Assembly (NCBI RefSeq): GCF_008016455.1
Contig: NZ_SAXU01000001.1
Coordinates: forward strand, 1,116,001-1,180,000
Reading direction: 5' to 3'
DNA length: 64,000 bases
Source of the DNA: Brachyspira aalborgi
Lineage (GTDB): Bacteria; Spirochaetota; Brachyspiria; Brachyspirales; Brachyspiraceae
Shown: positions 25,209 through 36,033 of the stretch, piece after piece
Layout: each line of letters opens with the position of its first letter
Position numbering within the stretch: position 1 is the first letter of the stretch
Notes under the pieces: generated by a model
Databases searched by the model: none
What the model was told of the DNA's origin: nothing
The model's input: only the letters and a program-made list of their open reading frames with translations
Position numbers and translations under genes: made by a program

Positions 25209-26566
25209 TGTCATTTGACGCAAAATTGGAAAGCGAACTTACGCCTAGAAAAATTGTCGAGGCTTTAGACCAATATATAATAGGACAAACCGAAGCTAAA
25301 AGGTCGGTTGCCATAGCTTTAAGAAACAGATACAGAAGAAGACATTTGCCTGACGAATTAAAAGACGAAGTCGCGCCTAAAAATATAATATTAATAGGAC
25401 CTACGGGAGTCGGAAAAACTGAAATTGCAAGGAGACTTGCAAAACTTGTAAAAGCGCCTTTCATTAAAGTTGAGGCTACAAAATATACGGAAGTCGGCTA
25501 TGTTGGACGGGATGTTGAAAGCATGGTTAGAGATTTGGTTAATGCGGCTATATTTGATTTAAAATCGGCTATGATGAAAGAAGTTGAAAAAGAGGCAACG
25601 AATAACGCTTTGGATAGATTAGTGAAACTTCTTTTAAACTCCGATAAAGAAGACGATAAATATTTGTCCGAAAACGAAGCGGAAAAAAAGAAGAAAGCAA
25701 AAGAGCAGATGAAAATTAGAATCGCCAACGGAGATTTTGACGAAACTTATGTCGAGATAAAAGTTAATAGCAATCAAAATAGAATGTTTGGAATAATTCC
25801 AGGAATGGGTTTTGAAGAAAACGATATGATTCAATCTATGGTTGGAAGCATTATGCCCGTTAATAAGAAAAATAAAAGATTAAGAGTTAAAGAAGCTAAA
25901 AAATATTTAATAAGCGAGGCTTCGGAATCTCTTATCGATATGGAAAAAGTAACTTCTGACGCTTTGAGTTTAACTGAAAATATGGGGATAATATTTTTAG
26001 ATGAAATAGACAAAATAGCGAGCGGAAACAAGAGCGACCATGCGGATGTGGCGCGTCATGGAGTTCAAAGAGATTTGCTTCCTATAGTCGAAGGAACAAC
26101 GGTAAATACGAAATACGGACCCGTGAAAACCGACCATATTTTATTTATTGCGGCTGGAGCTTTTCATACAAATAAACCTTCGGATTTGATTCCCGAACTT
26201 CAAGGAAGATTTCCGATAAGAGTGGAATTAAAAGCTTTATCAAAGGAAGATTTTAAAGATATTTTAGTTAATCCAAAAAACGCCATAACTAAACAATATC
26301 AAGAATTATTGAAAACCGAAGGAGTTTCTATAGAGTTTGAAGAAGAGGCTTTAGATAGTATTTCGGATTTGGCTTATAGTATAAATACAAATGTTGAAAA
26401 TATAGGAGCGCGAAGACTTTACACGATAATGGAAAAAGTTTTTGAAGATATTTCATTTACGGCGGACGAACATAAAGGAGAGTTTATTAAAATTAAATCC
26501 GAGAACATAAAAGAAGCTATGAAAGATATAGAAGAGAATAGAGATATTAGCAGATATATTTTATAA
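25208..26566 (+). CDS. hslU: HslU (ClpY) unfoldase ATPase
   Basis: 452 residues. The AAA+ partner of HslV unfolds substrates and feeds them to the peptidase. In order: LTPRKIVEALDQYIIGQTEAKRSVAIALRNR, Walker A GPTGVGKTE near residue 60, the pore loop GYVGRDV, an inserted I domain (about residues 110-235, Lys/Glu rich), Walker B GIIFLDEIDKIA, and sensor motifs GRFPIRVEL and GARRLYTIME. The C-terminal ISRYIL is the tail that docks into HslV. The start overlaps the hslV stop. Confidence 0.98.
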   Translation: MSFDAKLESELTPRKIVEALDQYIIGQTEAKRSVAIALRNRYRRRHLPDELKDEVAPKNIILIGPTGVGKTEIARRLAKLVKAPFIKVEATKYTEVGYVGRDVESMVRDLVNAAIFDLKSAMMKEVEKEATNNALDRLVKLLLNSDKEDDKYLSENEAEKKKKAKEQMKIRIANGDFDETYVEIKVNSNQNRMFGIIPGMGFEENDMIQSMVGSIMPVNKKNKRLRVKEAKKYLISEASESLIDMEKVTSDALSLTENMGIIFLDEIDKIASGNKSDHADVARHGVQRDLLPIVEGTTVNTKYGPVKTDHILFIAAGAFHTNKPSDLIPELQGRFPIRVELKALSKEDFKDILVNPKNAITKQYQELLKTEGVSIEFEEEALDSISDLAYSINTNVENIGARRLYTIMEKVFEDISFTADEHKGEFIKIKSENIKEAMKDIEENRDISRYIL

Positions 26567-26600
26567 AATTCGCGATTATATATTTAAAAATAAAAAATAG

Positions 26601-26628
26601 TTGAAAATATTAAAATTTTTATTATATT
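26601..26628 (+). promoter_or_regulatory. probable promoter of the hemerythrin gene
   Basis: TTGAAA at 26601-26606 and TATATT at 26623-26628 with a 16-base spacer, about 48 bases before the start codon. Confidence 0.5.
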
Positions 26629-26675
26629 TAGTATGAGAACAATTTTTTAATATCACTTTATGGAGAATTTTATTT

Positions 26676-27149
26676 ATGAGAAAGAATAATGCTAATGAGA
26701 CAGAAAACGAAAGCAGAGAGGATGGCGTTTTTATAGAATGGAGTCCTCTATACGATACAAAGCATAAAATTATAGACGAACAGCATAGAGAACTTGTAAA
26801 TATAATTAACGACCTTTACTTATCGACTATAGATAATAAATCAAACAAAAATGAGGCTTTTATTAAAGCGGCGAAAAGATGCATCGATTATACCGATTAT
26901 CATTTTAAGACGGAAGAGAAAATAATGGATATTATAAATTATTCGGATGCGGAAAATCATAAAACTATGCATAAAGATTTTTATAACGAAGTGGTAAAGC
27001 AAATAAGTAGATATCAGGAAGGACAGCCTTTTGTCGCTAATAAATTGGTAAAATACTTAAAAGATTGGCTTTTGGAACATATAGCGTTTAGAGATAAAAT
27101 TTTTGTAGAAGAGTTAATGCGCGTTTTAAGAGAGAGGGAAAATAAATAA
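26676..27149 (+). CDS. bacteriohemerythrin
   Basis: 157 residues with all seven diiron ligands of hemerythrin in order: His37 (DEQHREL), His76 and Glu80 (HFKTEE), His95 and His99 (HKTMH), His135 and Asp140 (HIAFRD). It binds O2 reversibly at a mu-oxo diiron site, which in anaerobes serves oxygen sensing, storage or delivery to oxidases. The N-terminal 15 residues are charged and not part of the fold. It has its own promoter and TGGAG ribosome site, and no chemotaxis domain is fused. Confidence 0.93.
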   Translation: MRKNNANETENESREDGVFIEWSPLYDTKHKIIDEQHRELVNIINDLYLSTIDNKSNKNEAFIKAAKRCIDYTDYHFKTEEKIMDIINYSDAENHKTMHKDFYNEVVKQISRYQEGQPFVANKLVKYLKDWLLEHIAFRDKIFVEELMRVLRERENK

Positions 27150-27368
27150 TTATTAGTTTTTAAATTTATTTATATCTTTAATATAATAAATTTCAAAAAA
27201 TATATTTCTTTAATTCAAAATTTTATTTTACTTTTTTGTGTCCTAATTATATTTTTAGAATATAAAATTATTAAATAGTAAAAAATTAATTTTATATTGA
27301 AACTAATAATAAAATAAAATATAATGATTGTAATTTATAAAATTTAATTGATTGATAAGGTAAAGTAA

Positions 27369-28169
27369 ATGTTTGATTCTCCAATAGCTTTGGCTTTATT
27401 CGGCGGACTTATAACTTGGACTTTTACAAGTTTAGGTTCGGCTTTAGTATTTATTTTTTTCTCTGAAATTAAACCAAAAGTTTTGGCTACTATGTATGGA
27501 TTTGCAGCGGGCGTAATGACTGCCGCAAGTTTTTGGTCTCTGCTTGCTCCTTCGATAGAATTATCTTCAAAAATGGATTTGCCTAAATGGATTATTCCCG
27601 TTTTAGGATTTTTATTCGGAAGTTTTTTTATATGGATATTGGATAAAGTATTACCGCATATGCATATTGTTAATGGGCATGAAGAAAAAGAAGGTCCTAA
27701 AATTCAATTATCAAAAAGCGTATTATTATTTCTTGCTATAACATTGCATAATATTCCCGAAGGCTTGGCTGTCGGAGTTACTTTTGGAGCTTTTTCTATA
27801 GGACAAAGCGGAATAACTTTAGCTTCTGCAATGGCTCTTACTTTAGGTATAGGTTTGCAAAATTTGCCCGAAGGCGCTGCGGTTTCTTTGCCATTAAAAA
27901 CTACGGGCGTTTCAAAATTAAAATCTTTCGCTTTAGGCTCTTTATCGGGTTTGGTAGAACCTATTGCCGCCGTAATCGGAGCATTAACCGTCACAAAATT
28001 AACTTTAATTTTACCTGCGGCTTTATCTTTTTCTGCAGGCGCTATGATTTATGTCGTTATAGAAGAACTTGTTCCCGAAGCGGTTGCCGAAGAACATAAT
28101 CATTTTGGAGTTTTTGGATTTATATTCGGTTTTGCTATTATGATGATTTTAGATATAGCTTTGAATTAA
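27369..28169 (+). CDS. ZIP family metal transporter (ZupT-like)
   Basis: 266 residues with eight hydrophobic segments. The metal path motifs are visible: HNIPEG in helix 4 (near residue 128) and QNLPEG in helix 5 (near residue 165). A His-containing loop (MHIVNGHEEKEG) lies between helices 3 and 4. ZIP proteins bring Zn(II), Fe(II) or Mn(II) into the cytoplasm. A GATAAGGTAAAG sequence gives a ribosome site. The gene has its own space of 220 bases upstream, which is AT-rich and shows no recognisable operator such as a Zur box. It ends at a shared terminator. Confidence 0.9.
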   Translation: MFDSPIALALFGGLITWTFTSLGSALVFIFFSEIKPKVLATMYGFAAGVMTAASFWSLLAPSIELSSKMDLPKWIIPVLGFLFGSFFIWILDKVLPHMHIVNGHEEKEGPKIQLSKSVLLFLAITLHNIPEGLAVGVTFGAFSIGQSGITLASAMALTLGIGLQNLPEGAAVSLPLKTTGVSKLKSFALGSLSGLVEPIAAVIGALTVTKLTLILPAALSFSAGAMIYVVIEELVPEAVAEEHNHFGVFGFIFGFAIMMILDIALN

Positions 28170-28186
28170 TTAATTTTAAATATAAA

Positions 28187-28213
28187 AAAGCCCCGACAAA
28201 ATATCAGGGCTTT
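28187..28213. terminator. bidirectional terminator between the ZIP gene and groEL
   Basis: Stem of ten positions with one mismatch (28187-28196 with 28204-28213), GCCCC core. It has A-rich DNA on one side and T-rich DNA on the other, so it serves both convergent genes. Confidence 0.8.
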
Positions 28214-28242
28214 ATCTTTATAAAAATATTTGAGGCTAATTA

Positions 28243-29898
<1,656 letters not shown>

Positions 29899-29954
29899 TT
29901 AAATATTAATAATTTTTTCTATATTTAAAATATTTTCATTTTAAAATCGTAAAT

Positions 29955-29983
29955 ATTATACGATAAAAAATAAATATTTTCAA
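29955..29983 (-). promoter_or_regulatory. sigma-70 promoter of groEL
   Basis: Minus strand: TTGAAA (29978-29983) and TATAAT (29955-29960) with a 17-base spacer, some 80 bases before the start codon. No inverted repeat of the HrcA/CIRCE type overlaps it. Confidence 0.65.
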
Positions 29984-30000
29984 GTATAGATTGATTAGAT

Positions 30001-30210
30001 TTATAATAAACCTAATCGTCTTTCTTTTTTGATTTTTCTTTTCATTCTTTTAATAGCTTTCTCTCTTTGAAGTTTTTTTTCGAGAGAAGGCTTTTTATAG
30101 AATTGCTTTTCTTTTAATTCCTGTAAAATAGCTTCGTTTTCGCATGCTCTACGAAATCTTTTTATAACGCTTTCTACAGGTTCTCCTTCGTTAGCGAATA
30201 CTCTTACCAA
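30001..30210 (-). CDS. rpsU: 30S ribosomal protein S21
   Basis: 69 residues. S21 is a small basic protein of the 30S platform near the anti-Shine-Dalgarno end of 16S rRNA. The family pattern is visible: VRVFANEGEPVESVIKRFRRACENEAILQELKEKQFYKKPSLE, then a Lys/Arg-rich helix ending RLGLL. It starts some 30 bases after tRNA-Met in the same direction, so the tRNAs and rpsU probably share one transcript. Confidence 0.96.
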   Translation of the reverse strand: MVRVFANEGEPVESVIKRFRRACENEAILQELKEKQFYKKPSLEKKLQREKAIKRMKRKIKKERRLGLL

Positions 30211-30240
30211 TTAACTCACCTTCCTTTTTTATAAAATAAT

Positions 30241-30314
30241 TAGCGGCGAAGGGACTTGAACCCCTGACACTGCGGATATGAGCCGCATGCTCTAACCACC
30301 TGAGCCACGCCGCC
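30241..30314 (-). tRNA. tRNA-Met (CAU), elongator type
   Basis: 74 bases, full cloverleaf: acceptor stem GGCGGCG paired with CGCCGCT, D arm GCTCAGGTGGTTAGAGC, anticodon arm GCGGCTCATATCCGC with anticodon CAU, variable loop AGTGTC, T arm with GGTTCAAGT. The discriminator is A and CCA is not encoded. The first pair is formed, so it is not the initiator. A CAU anticodon could also be lysidine-modified tRNA-Ile; elongator Met is more likely from the GCGGCTCAT core. Confidence 0.9.
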
Positions 30315-30332
30315 GTAAAGTCGTTAGACTAT

Positions 30333-30405
<73 letters not shown>

Positions 30406-30426
30406 ATATTAAATAAATATTCAAAT

Positions 30427-30454
30427 ATAATATATTATTTTATTTTAAAGTCAA
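30427..30454 (-). promoter_or_regulatory. promoter of the tRNA-fMet/tRNA-Met/rpsU unit
   Basis: Minus strand: TTGACT (30449-30454) and TATTAT (30427-30432) with a 16-base spacer, about 20 bases before the initiator tRNA. Confidence 0.65.
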
Positions 30455-30592
30455 GCGTTTTTTTACAAATTCTTTTATTTAATAGTTTGCTACAAATTAT
30501 AAATATCAGTATTTTATTATAATTGAAATATTAATTTAAACTTATAAGTATTATTTTCAATATAGAAAAACTATTTTTTAAAATAAATATTT

Positions 30593-31300
30593 TTATGTTC
30601 CCATATCAATTACGGCATCGTTTAGCATATCGGAATCAGGATACGAAGGAAAATCGTTTGGCGAAGAAGGAACGGTATTATTTCTTGGATTTGTTCTCGC
30701 TTCATATTTTTCAAGTATTCTTGCCGCAACCGATGCGTCCATTAAACTTAAAAGATAAGAGGTTGTGCTATTTCGTCCTTCCGTAGCGGCTATGGAATCC
30801 ATTTCTAAAAGAACATCTATAACCAAATCGTCCGAACCGTTTTGAGCCAACTGATTAAGAAGAGCGACAGAATTTTGAGGAGGCATACTATTAATTTTAT
30901 TTGCCAAATCTGTAAGAACAAGTTGATATTGCGAAGATGCGTCCATAGTAGCCTGATAATTAGACCAAGCGCTTAATAAATTTTGTCTGTCTTGTTCTAT
31001 TAATTCGGACTGTGAATTTAATTCAATCGCCCTGCTTGCAATTAAAGATTCTTGAGCCTCAATATCTTTTTCTCTCAAATTAAAAGATTCTCGCATTTTT
31101 GCTAAATCGTCTCTTGCCAAAAGCGACATATCTTCCACTCTCGGTTTGCTTATAAATCTCGATAAAAGCGGAACATTTGGCGCTATTCTCGTTCGCATTA
31201 AAGTATAATAATTTACAACGCCGAATACATCGAACATATAAAGCAAAGCTATGAAAGCTATTAAATTAACTATAATCAAAATTCCTATCTTCAATTTCAT
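30593..31300 (-). CDS. flbB: periplasmic flagellar collar protein FlbB-like
   Basis: 235 residues. One N-terminal membrane helix (residues 5-26), then a long helical, coiled-coil region (about residues 60-125, rich in Glu, Gln and Asp), then a MgtE_N/MotE-like domain: VLTDLANKINSMPPQNSVALLNQLAQNGSDDLVIDVLLEMDSIAATEGRNS and LSLMDASVAARILEKYEA. This layout is that of FlbB, the spirochaete-specific collar protein around periplasmic flagellar motors, and of MotE chaperones. The C-terminus is Pro/Asn rich. No other flagellar gene lies in the window, so the call depends on layout. Confidence 0.65.
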   Translation of the reverse strand: MKLKIGILIIVNLIAFIALLYMFDVFGVVNYYTLMRTRIAPNVPLLSRFISKPRVEDMSLLARDDLAKMRESFNLREKDIEAQESLIASRAIELNSQSELIEQDRQNLLSAWSNYQATMDASSQYQLVLTDLANKINSMPPQNSVALLNQLAQNGSDDLVIDVLLEMDSIAATEGRNSTTSYLLSLMDASVAARILEKYEARTNPRNNTVPSSPNDFPSYPDSDMLNDAVIDMGT

Positions 31301-31397
31301 AATTTATTATCACCGCCAATATAAATATAATACATGTAAAATAATAATATGTCAACTAATATATTATCGAAATAAAAAAATATTTTGTTATAATTTT

Positions 31398-32555
31398 TTA
31401 ATCGGTTCTTCTTAATAATATCATGCTTATATCGTCAGTGAGAGAATTATTTGAAAAGTATTTTATTTCCCGAATTATATTATCTTTTATTACATTAATA
31501 TTTTTATGCATATTTTTTAAAAATATAGATTTTAATTTTTCATCTCCAAGCATTTTATTATTGTCGTCAAATATCTCGTAAGCGCCATCCGTAAATAAAA
31601 ATAAAGTGTCATTATGAGCAAGTTTTATGCTTGTTTCCGTATATTTGCTTTCTTCAGTCATTCCAATTAAAGGACCGTCAATATCTAAAAAATCAATCTT
31701 ATTAAAAAAATTAGAATAATATAAAGGTTTTGGCGAACCTCCCGAAGAAAATAAAAAATATCCCGTTTCATTATTATAAACGGCGTAAAATACCGAAGCG
31801 AATAAACTTTTATCAAAACCTTCGTCTATAAAAAAATTATTTAATTCTTTCAAAAAAACTGATGGAGAAGTATTTTTTGAATCGATAATCGCATGAGAAT
31901 CAAAAAAAGATTTTATTAAAATTGTAAGCATACTCGCAGCCACGCCATGTCCTGAAACATCGGCAAGCAAAATTGCATAACAACCGTCATTTATCTGCTT
32001 TATTCCGCTATAATCTCCCGATACTTCGTTTGGAGCATAATGATAAATCGCTATATCGTTTTTTGGTATTGAAACATTTCCATAAGAGAGAATGCTTTTT
32101 TGCAATTTTGAAGCGTATTCAATGTCTTTTTTTAATATATCCATATACATTATATTTGATTCAACGGCTTTTTTTAATCTTATATAGGATTTCATTTTTA
32201 ATAAAAAAATATCTATGTCGATTGATTTTTGAAAAAATCCGTCAGCTCCGCATTCAAAAGATTTTATACATTCCGCTTTATTGTCGTTTGCCGTCATAAA
32301 AAGTATAACCGTATTATTTATAAGATTATCCGCGCTTATTCTTTCCGCTAATCTGAAAGCTCCGCCGAAAGGAAGCATATAATCTACAATAATGCAATCT
32401 GGAATTTTCTCATAAGTTAAATTAATCGCTTCTTCATAAGATACGGCAATATAACATAAATATCCGTCTTTTTTTAAGGCGTTTTGTATAAATTTAGCGT
32501 AATCTATATTTGAATCGACTATTAAAATTTTTTCAGTTAAAATATTGCTTTTCAT
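31398..32555 (-). CDS. response regulator with PP2C-type (SpoIIE/RsbU) phosphatase domain
   Basis: 385 residues. The receiver domain (1-130) has the phosphoacceptor Asp58 in DCIIVDYMLPFGG and the Lys in FQKSIDI. A short helical linker with a KDIEYASKLQKSIL stretch leads to a SpoIIE-type serine phosphatase domain: NEVSGDYSGIKQINDGCYAILLADVSGHGVAASMLT with metal-binding Asp residues, and LFLFTDGAYEIFDDNN near the end. Such proteins dephosphorylate anti-anti-sigma (STAS) proteins when phosphorylated. The STAS protein at 57775 in this window is a possible target, but that is inference. Confidence 0.93.
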   Translation of the reverse strand: MKSNILTEKILIVDSNIDYAKFIQNALKKDGYLCYIAVSYEEAINLTYEKIPDCIIVDYMLPFGGAFRLAERISADNLINNTVILFMTANDNKAECIKSFECGADGFFQKSIDIDIFLLKMKSYIRLKKAVESNIMYMDILKKDIEYASKLQKSILSYGNVSIPKNDIAIYHYAPNEVSGDYSGIKQINDGCYAILLADVSGHGVAASMLTILIKSFFDSHAIIDSKNTSPSVFLKELNNFFIDEGFDKSLFASVFYAVYNNETGYFLFSSGGSPKPLYYSNFFNKIDFLDIDGPLIGMTEESKYTETSIKLAHNDTLFLFTDGAYEIFDDNNKMLGDEKLKSIFLKNMHKNINVIKDNIIREIKYFSNNSLTDDISMILLRRTD

Positions 32556-32597
32556 AATTTGAAACTTTATTATAATATATTTTTAAATTGTAAATTA

Positions 32598-33914
32598 TTA
32601 ATGAACATATCTTCTTGCCTCGACATTAAATATAAGCCCTATAGACATTGAAAAAGTTAAAATTGAAGAGCCTCCGCTACTTACGAAAGGCAAAGTTAAT
32701 CCCGTAATAGGCATTATTCCCACAACCATTCCTATATTGATTATAACATGGCATAAAAACATAGCTATTATTCCCGCGACTATTAAAGCTCCGAGTCTGT
32801 CTTTTGCAAAATAAGCGACTGTTATTCCTCTTATAAAAATTATCGCATAAGCTATAACGACTAAAGCGCTTCCTATAAATCCCCATTCTTCGCATATATT
32901 TGAAAAAATAAAATCGTTTACCTGTTGAGGAATAAAATTTAATTGAGATTGGCTTCCGTTTAAAAATCCTTCTCCAAATAATCCTCCGCTTCCAACGGCT
33001 ATTAAAGACTGAATTATATTATAACCCGAACTTAATCTTGTTAATTGAGGATTCATAAATACTAAAAGCCTTTCTTTCTGATAAGTTTTTAATCCTATAT
33101 CGAATACCAAAGCGGCGCACAAGCTTAAAAATAAAACGAAAAACATAAAAGATAATAATTCTATATATTTATTGCTCATATAAAAGTTAATCGTTAAAAG
33201 TAAAACCGCTATAAATAATAATATTCCAGCAAGATAACCTATATAAATTCTTTGAGATAAAAAATTAAAAAGAACATTATTTATATCGTCCGACATTCTT
33301 TTATATTCTAAAAACATTGGAATAGAAAGCCCTATTATTCCTATGCTCATCAAAGCTACAATGTATCTAATGGGAACTCCTCCGACAAAAAGCATAACGA
33401 AAACTATAAAACAATAAACCAAAACAGTTCCCAAATCTGGCTGCATCAAAACGAGAGCTATTGGAATAACTATAAACAAACCCGCAAGAGCAAAATATTT
33501 TTCTTCTTTTATTCTATCTCCTATTTTGTCTAAATATCCTGCTAAAAATATTATCATAATTAATTTTCCAAACTCCGAAGGTTGCATTCCAAAAAGCCAA
33601 CTGCTGCTTCCGTTAATCGTAGTTCCAATATTAGGAATTAAAACTAAAATTAAAAGCGCAATCATTGGAATATATAAAGACATTCTATGCTCGGCTAATT
33701 TTGTATAATTTATAAACATAGTTATGCACATAATAACCAAGCCCGTAAAAGAAAAGAATAAATATTTCAAAAAAAGCCAACTCATTCTGCTCGCTTCAGC
33801 CGAATAAGTGGAAGAATAAACGGCGACTCCGCCAGCTATCATTAAAAATATTATTGAAAGTAATATTCTAAAGTCAAATATAAATAATTTTTTTATCTCT
33901 CTTTTTTCATTCAT
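32598..33914 (-). CDS. rodA: rod-shape-determining peptidoglycan polymerase RodA
   Basis: 438 residues with about ten membrane helices, a SEDS family glycosyltransferase that polymerises lipid II with PBP2. Family motifs: GSSSWLFGMQPSEFGKL near residue 105, YSSTYSA at the first loop, the catalytic-Asp loop MQPDLGTVLV, and the final LPFVSSGGSSILTFSMSIGL. It starts eight bases inside the end of the PBP2 gene, a usual pair. No mreBCD genes are adjacent. Confidence 0.96.
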   Translation of the reverse strand: MNEKREIKKLFIFDFRILLSIIFLMIAGGVAVYSSTYSAEASRMSWLFLKYLFFSFTGLVIMCITMFINYTKLAEHRMSLYIPMIALLILVLIPNIGTTINGSSSWLFGMQPSEFGKLIMIIFLAGYLDKIGDRIKEEKYFALAGLFIVIPIALVLMQPDLGTVLVYCFIVFVMLFVGGVPIRYIVALMSIGIIGLSIPMFLEYKRMSDDINNVLFNFLSQRIYIGYLAGILLFIAVLLLTINFYMSNKYIELLSFMFFVLFLSLCAALVFDIGLKTYQKERLLVFMNPQLTRLSSGYNIIQSLIAVGSGGLFGEGFLNGSQSQLNFIPQQVNDFIFSNICEEWGFIGSALVVIAYAIIFIRGITVAYFAKDRLGALIVAGIIAMFLCHVIINIGMVVGIMPITGLTLPFVSSGGSSILTFSMSIGLIFNVEARRYVH

Positions 33915-35901
33915 ATTTTATCCTATTATCTTCTTCTCTTTTAGATTTTTTTCCGCCTTTTTCTTCGTCATTTTTTTCGCTTTCGCTATTTTCTAAAGCT
34001 TCCAATTCTCTTTGAAGTCTAAATTGCTCGTATATGAGTTGCATTCTATTATATATTGAATTTCTAACATTAATGGCATTCTCGCCCGAAAGTATAGAAC
34101 GCAACATTGCCGTAGCGATTGGTCCCGCCGTGCTTCCTCCTCCGCCTCCGCTATGTTCAAGCATAACCGTAACCGCTACCATATCGTCCGTTGGTCTTTG
34201 ATTATAAGGTCCGAAAATAGTAATCCAAGTATGGTCCTTACCTTGTGCGGTTTGAGCGGTTGAAGTTTTTGCAGCCAATTTAACATAAGGCGACCAAGCT
34301 CCATTTCTTGCAGTTCCGCCGTCTACAGCCATTCTCATTCCTTCTTTAACTATGGTAAATACATTTTGAGGAATATCTAATTTTTTAATTACAACTTTAT
34401 CGTTATTGTATATAACTTCGTCAGTTTGCGAACTTCTTATTTCTTTAACGACATGAGGACGATACATAACGCCATCGTTTATAATTGCCGATGTAGCCAT
34501 ATGAACGGCTATAGGAGTTGCGGACATATAACCTTGCCCAATAGCATATTGCAAAGTATCGCCATCCCACCAATATTCGCCTATTTTCCTTCTCTTCCAA
34601 TCTGCGCTCGGAACTACTCCTATTTTTTCGCCTGGCAAATCTATTCCTGTTGTAGAATTGAAGCCGAATATTTCAGCGTATTTTTTTATAAAATTTGGTC
34701 CAAGTTCATAAGCTAAATTATAAAAATAGGTATTGCATGAATATTGAATCGCTCTATACATATTTACATAACCATGCTCTCCAGTGCATCTATAAAATCT
34801 ATTTTCAAGAGGCATTCCTCCGCCGCAAAATCTTGTAGTGTTTGCAGTAATTCTTCCTTCTGCAAGCGAACCTGAAGACAATATTAATTTAAAAGTTGAG
34901 CCTGGAGGATATCTACCTCTTATAGCTTTATTCCAAAAAGGATTTGCTGGATTATTTATAAGTTCTACATATTTTTCTCTGTCGATTTTTCCTATAAATA
35001 TATTTGGGTCATACCAAGGCGCGCTTACCATTGCAAGAATCTCTCCCGTTGTAGGACGCGATACTATTATAGTTCCAACTTGTCCGTATAATAAATCTTC
35101 GGCGTCTTTTTGAATCTTTGAATCAATGCTTAAAATAAGTTTTTTTCCAGGAATCGGTCTTCCGACTGCAGGACTTATAGTTTCTTTAACTCTATTTCTT
35201 GAGTCAACTATCCATTGAACATATCCGTCAATTCCTCGAAGTTCTCTATCGTAAAATTGTTCGACTCCTTCTTTTCCAATCATGCTATTTCTTCTATAAC
35301 CTTCGGCTCTCTTATCTTCAAATTCTTCTTGCGATATATTTCCTATATAACCCAAAATATGAGTCATAGTCTCGCCAAGCGGATAATTTCTAACAGATTT
35401 ACTTCCGTAATAAACGCCTGGATATTCTTCGGAGCGTTCGGCTAAATAGCTAATCTGCTCCATAGTAATATTGTTAGCTATTTCTATTGATTCGTAACTA
35501 TTTTTAGGAACTTTATCTAAAATAGATTTTATCTGTCCTAAATCTATATCAAATATTTTTGAAACTCTATATAAAAGCTCTTCTCTTTCAAAATAATTTT
35601 TAGGCAAATAAACGGGAATCATATACATAACATAAACTTTTACATTTTCCGCAACCATAACGCCGTTTCTGTCATATATTTCGCCTCTGTGAGCTTCAAT
35701 CGGTATTATTTGTTCTTTATTGTTTCTTGATAAACCGCTATAATATTTATTCTTTATTATTTGCAAATAAAATAATCTTATTAAAAGCAAAGCGGATATA
35801 AAAACGCATACAAAAAGAATAACTAAAAGTTTTCTTCTATATCTAAAATCTTCGCCGACAAATTTTTTATCTTTATTAAAATCTATTTCAAACAAATTCA
35901 T
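33907..35901 (-). CDS. mrdA: penicillin-binding protein 2 (elongation transpeptidase)
   Basis: 664 residues, class B PBP. An N-terminal membrane helix (about residues 25-48) is followed by the pedestal domain with NKEQIIPIEAHRGEIYDRNGVMVAEN, and the transpeptidase domain with the active-site Ser in PPGSTFK, SCN in YSCNTYFYNL and KTSTAQ as the third motif. It crosslinks cell-wall peptides during elongation together with RodA, whose gene overlaps its end. The C-terminus is a charged Glu/Lys tail of about 30 residues that is absent from most PBP2 proteins. Confidence 0.96.
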   Translation of the reverse strand: MNLFEIDFNKDKKFVGEDFRYRRKLLVILFVCVFISALLLIRLFYLQIIKNKYYSGLSRNNKEQIIPIEAHRGEIYDRNGVMVAENVKVYVMYMIPVYLPKNYFEREELLYRVSKIFDIDLGQIKSILDKVPKNSYESIEIANNITMEQISYLAERSEEYPGVYYGSKSVRNYPLGETMTHILGYIGNISQEEFEDKRAEGYRRNSMIGKEGVEQFYDRELRGIDGYVQWIVDSRNRVKETISPAVGRPIPGKKLILSIDSKIQKDAEDLLYGQVGTIIVSRPTTGEILAMVSAPWYDPNIFIGKIDREKYVELINNPANPFWNKAIRGRYPPGSTFKLILSSGSLAEGRITANTTRFCGGGMPLENRFYRCTGEHGYVNMYRAIQYSCNTYFYNLAYELGPNFIKKYAEIFGFNSTTGIDLPGEKIGVVPSADWKRRKIGEYWWDGDTLQYAIGQGYMSATPIAVHMATSAIINDGVMYRPHVVKEIRSSQTDEVIYNNDKVVIKKLDIPQNVFTIVKEGMRMAVDGGTARNGAWSPYVKLAAKTSTAQTAQGKDHTWITIFGPYNQRPTDDMVAVTVMLEHSGGGGGSTAGPIATAMLRSILSGENAINVRNSIYNRMQLIYEQFRLQRELEALENSESEKNDEEKGGKKSKREEDNRIKYE

Positions 35902-36033
35902 TGATTTTATCCTTTATTAAAGAATTTATTTTTAAGAATAATTTAAAATTATATTACAAAAAATACTTTTATCAATACTATAAATAACGGTATTATATAA
36001 ATTAAATTAAAAATTTTTTATCAGAATTTAAAA

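Noticed and set aside
24962-26031. Genes on the strand opposite to hslV and hslU
   Set aside because: Several open frames exist there, but they have no ribosome sites, no family pattern, and lie fully antisense to highly conserved genes.
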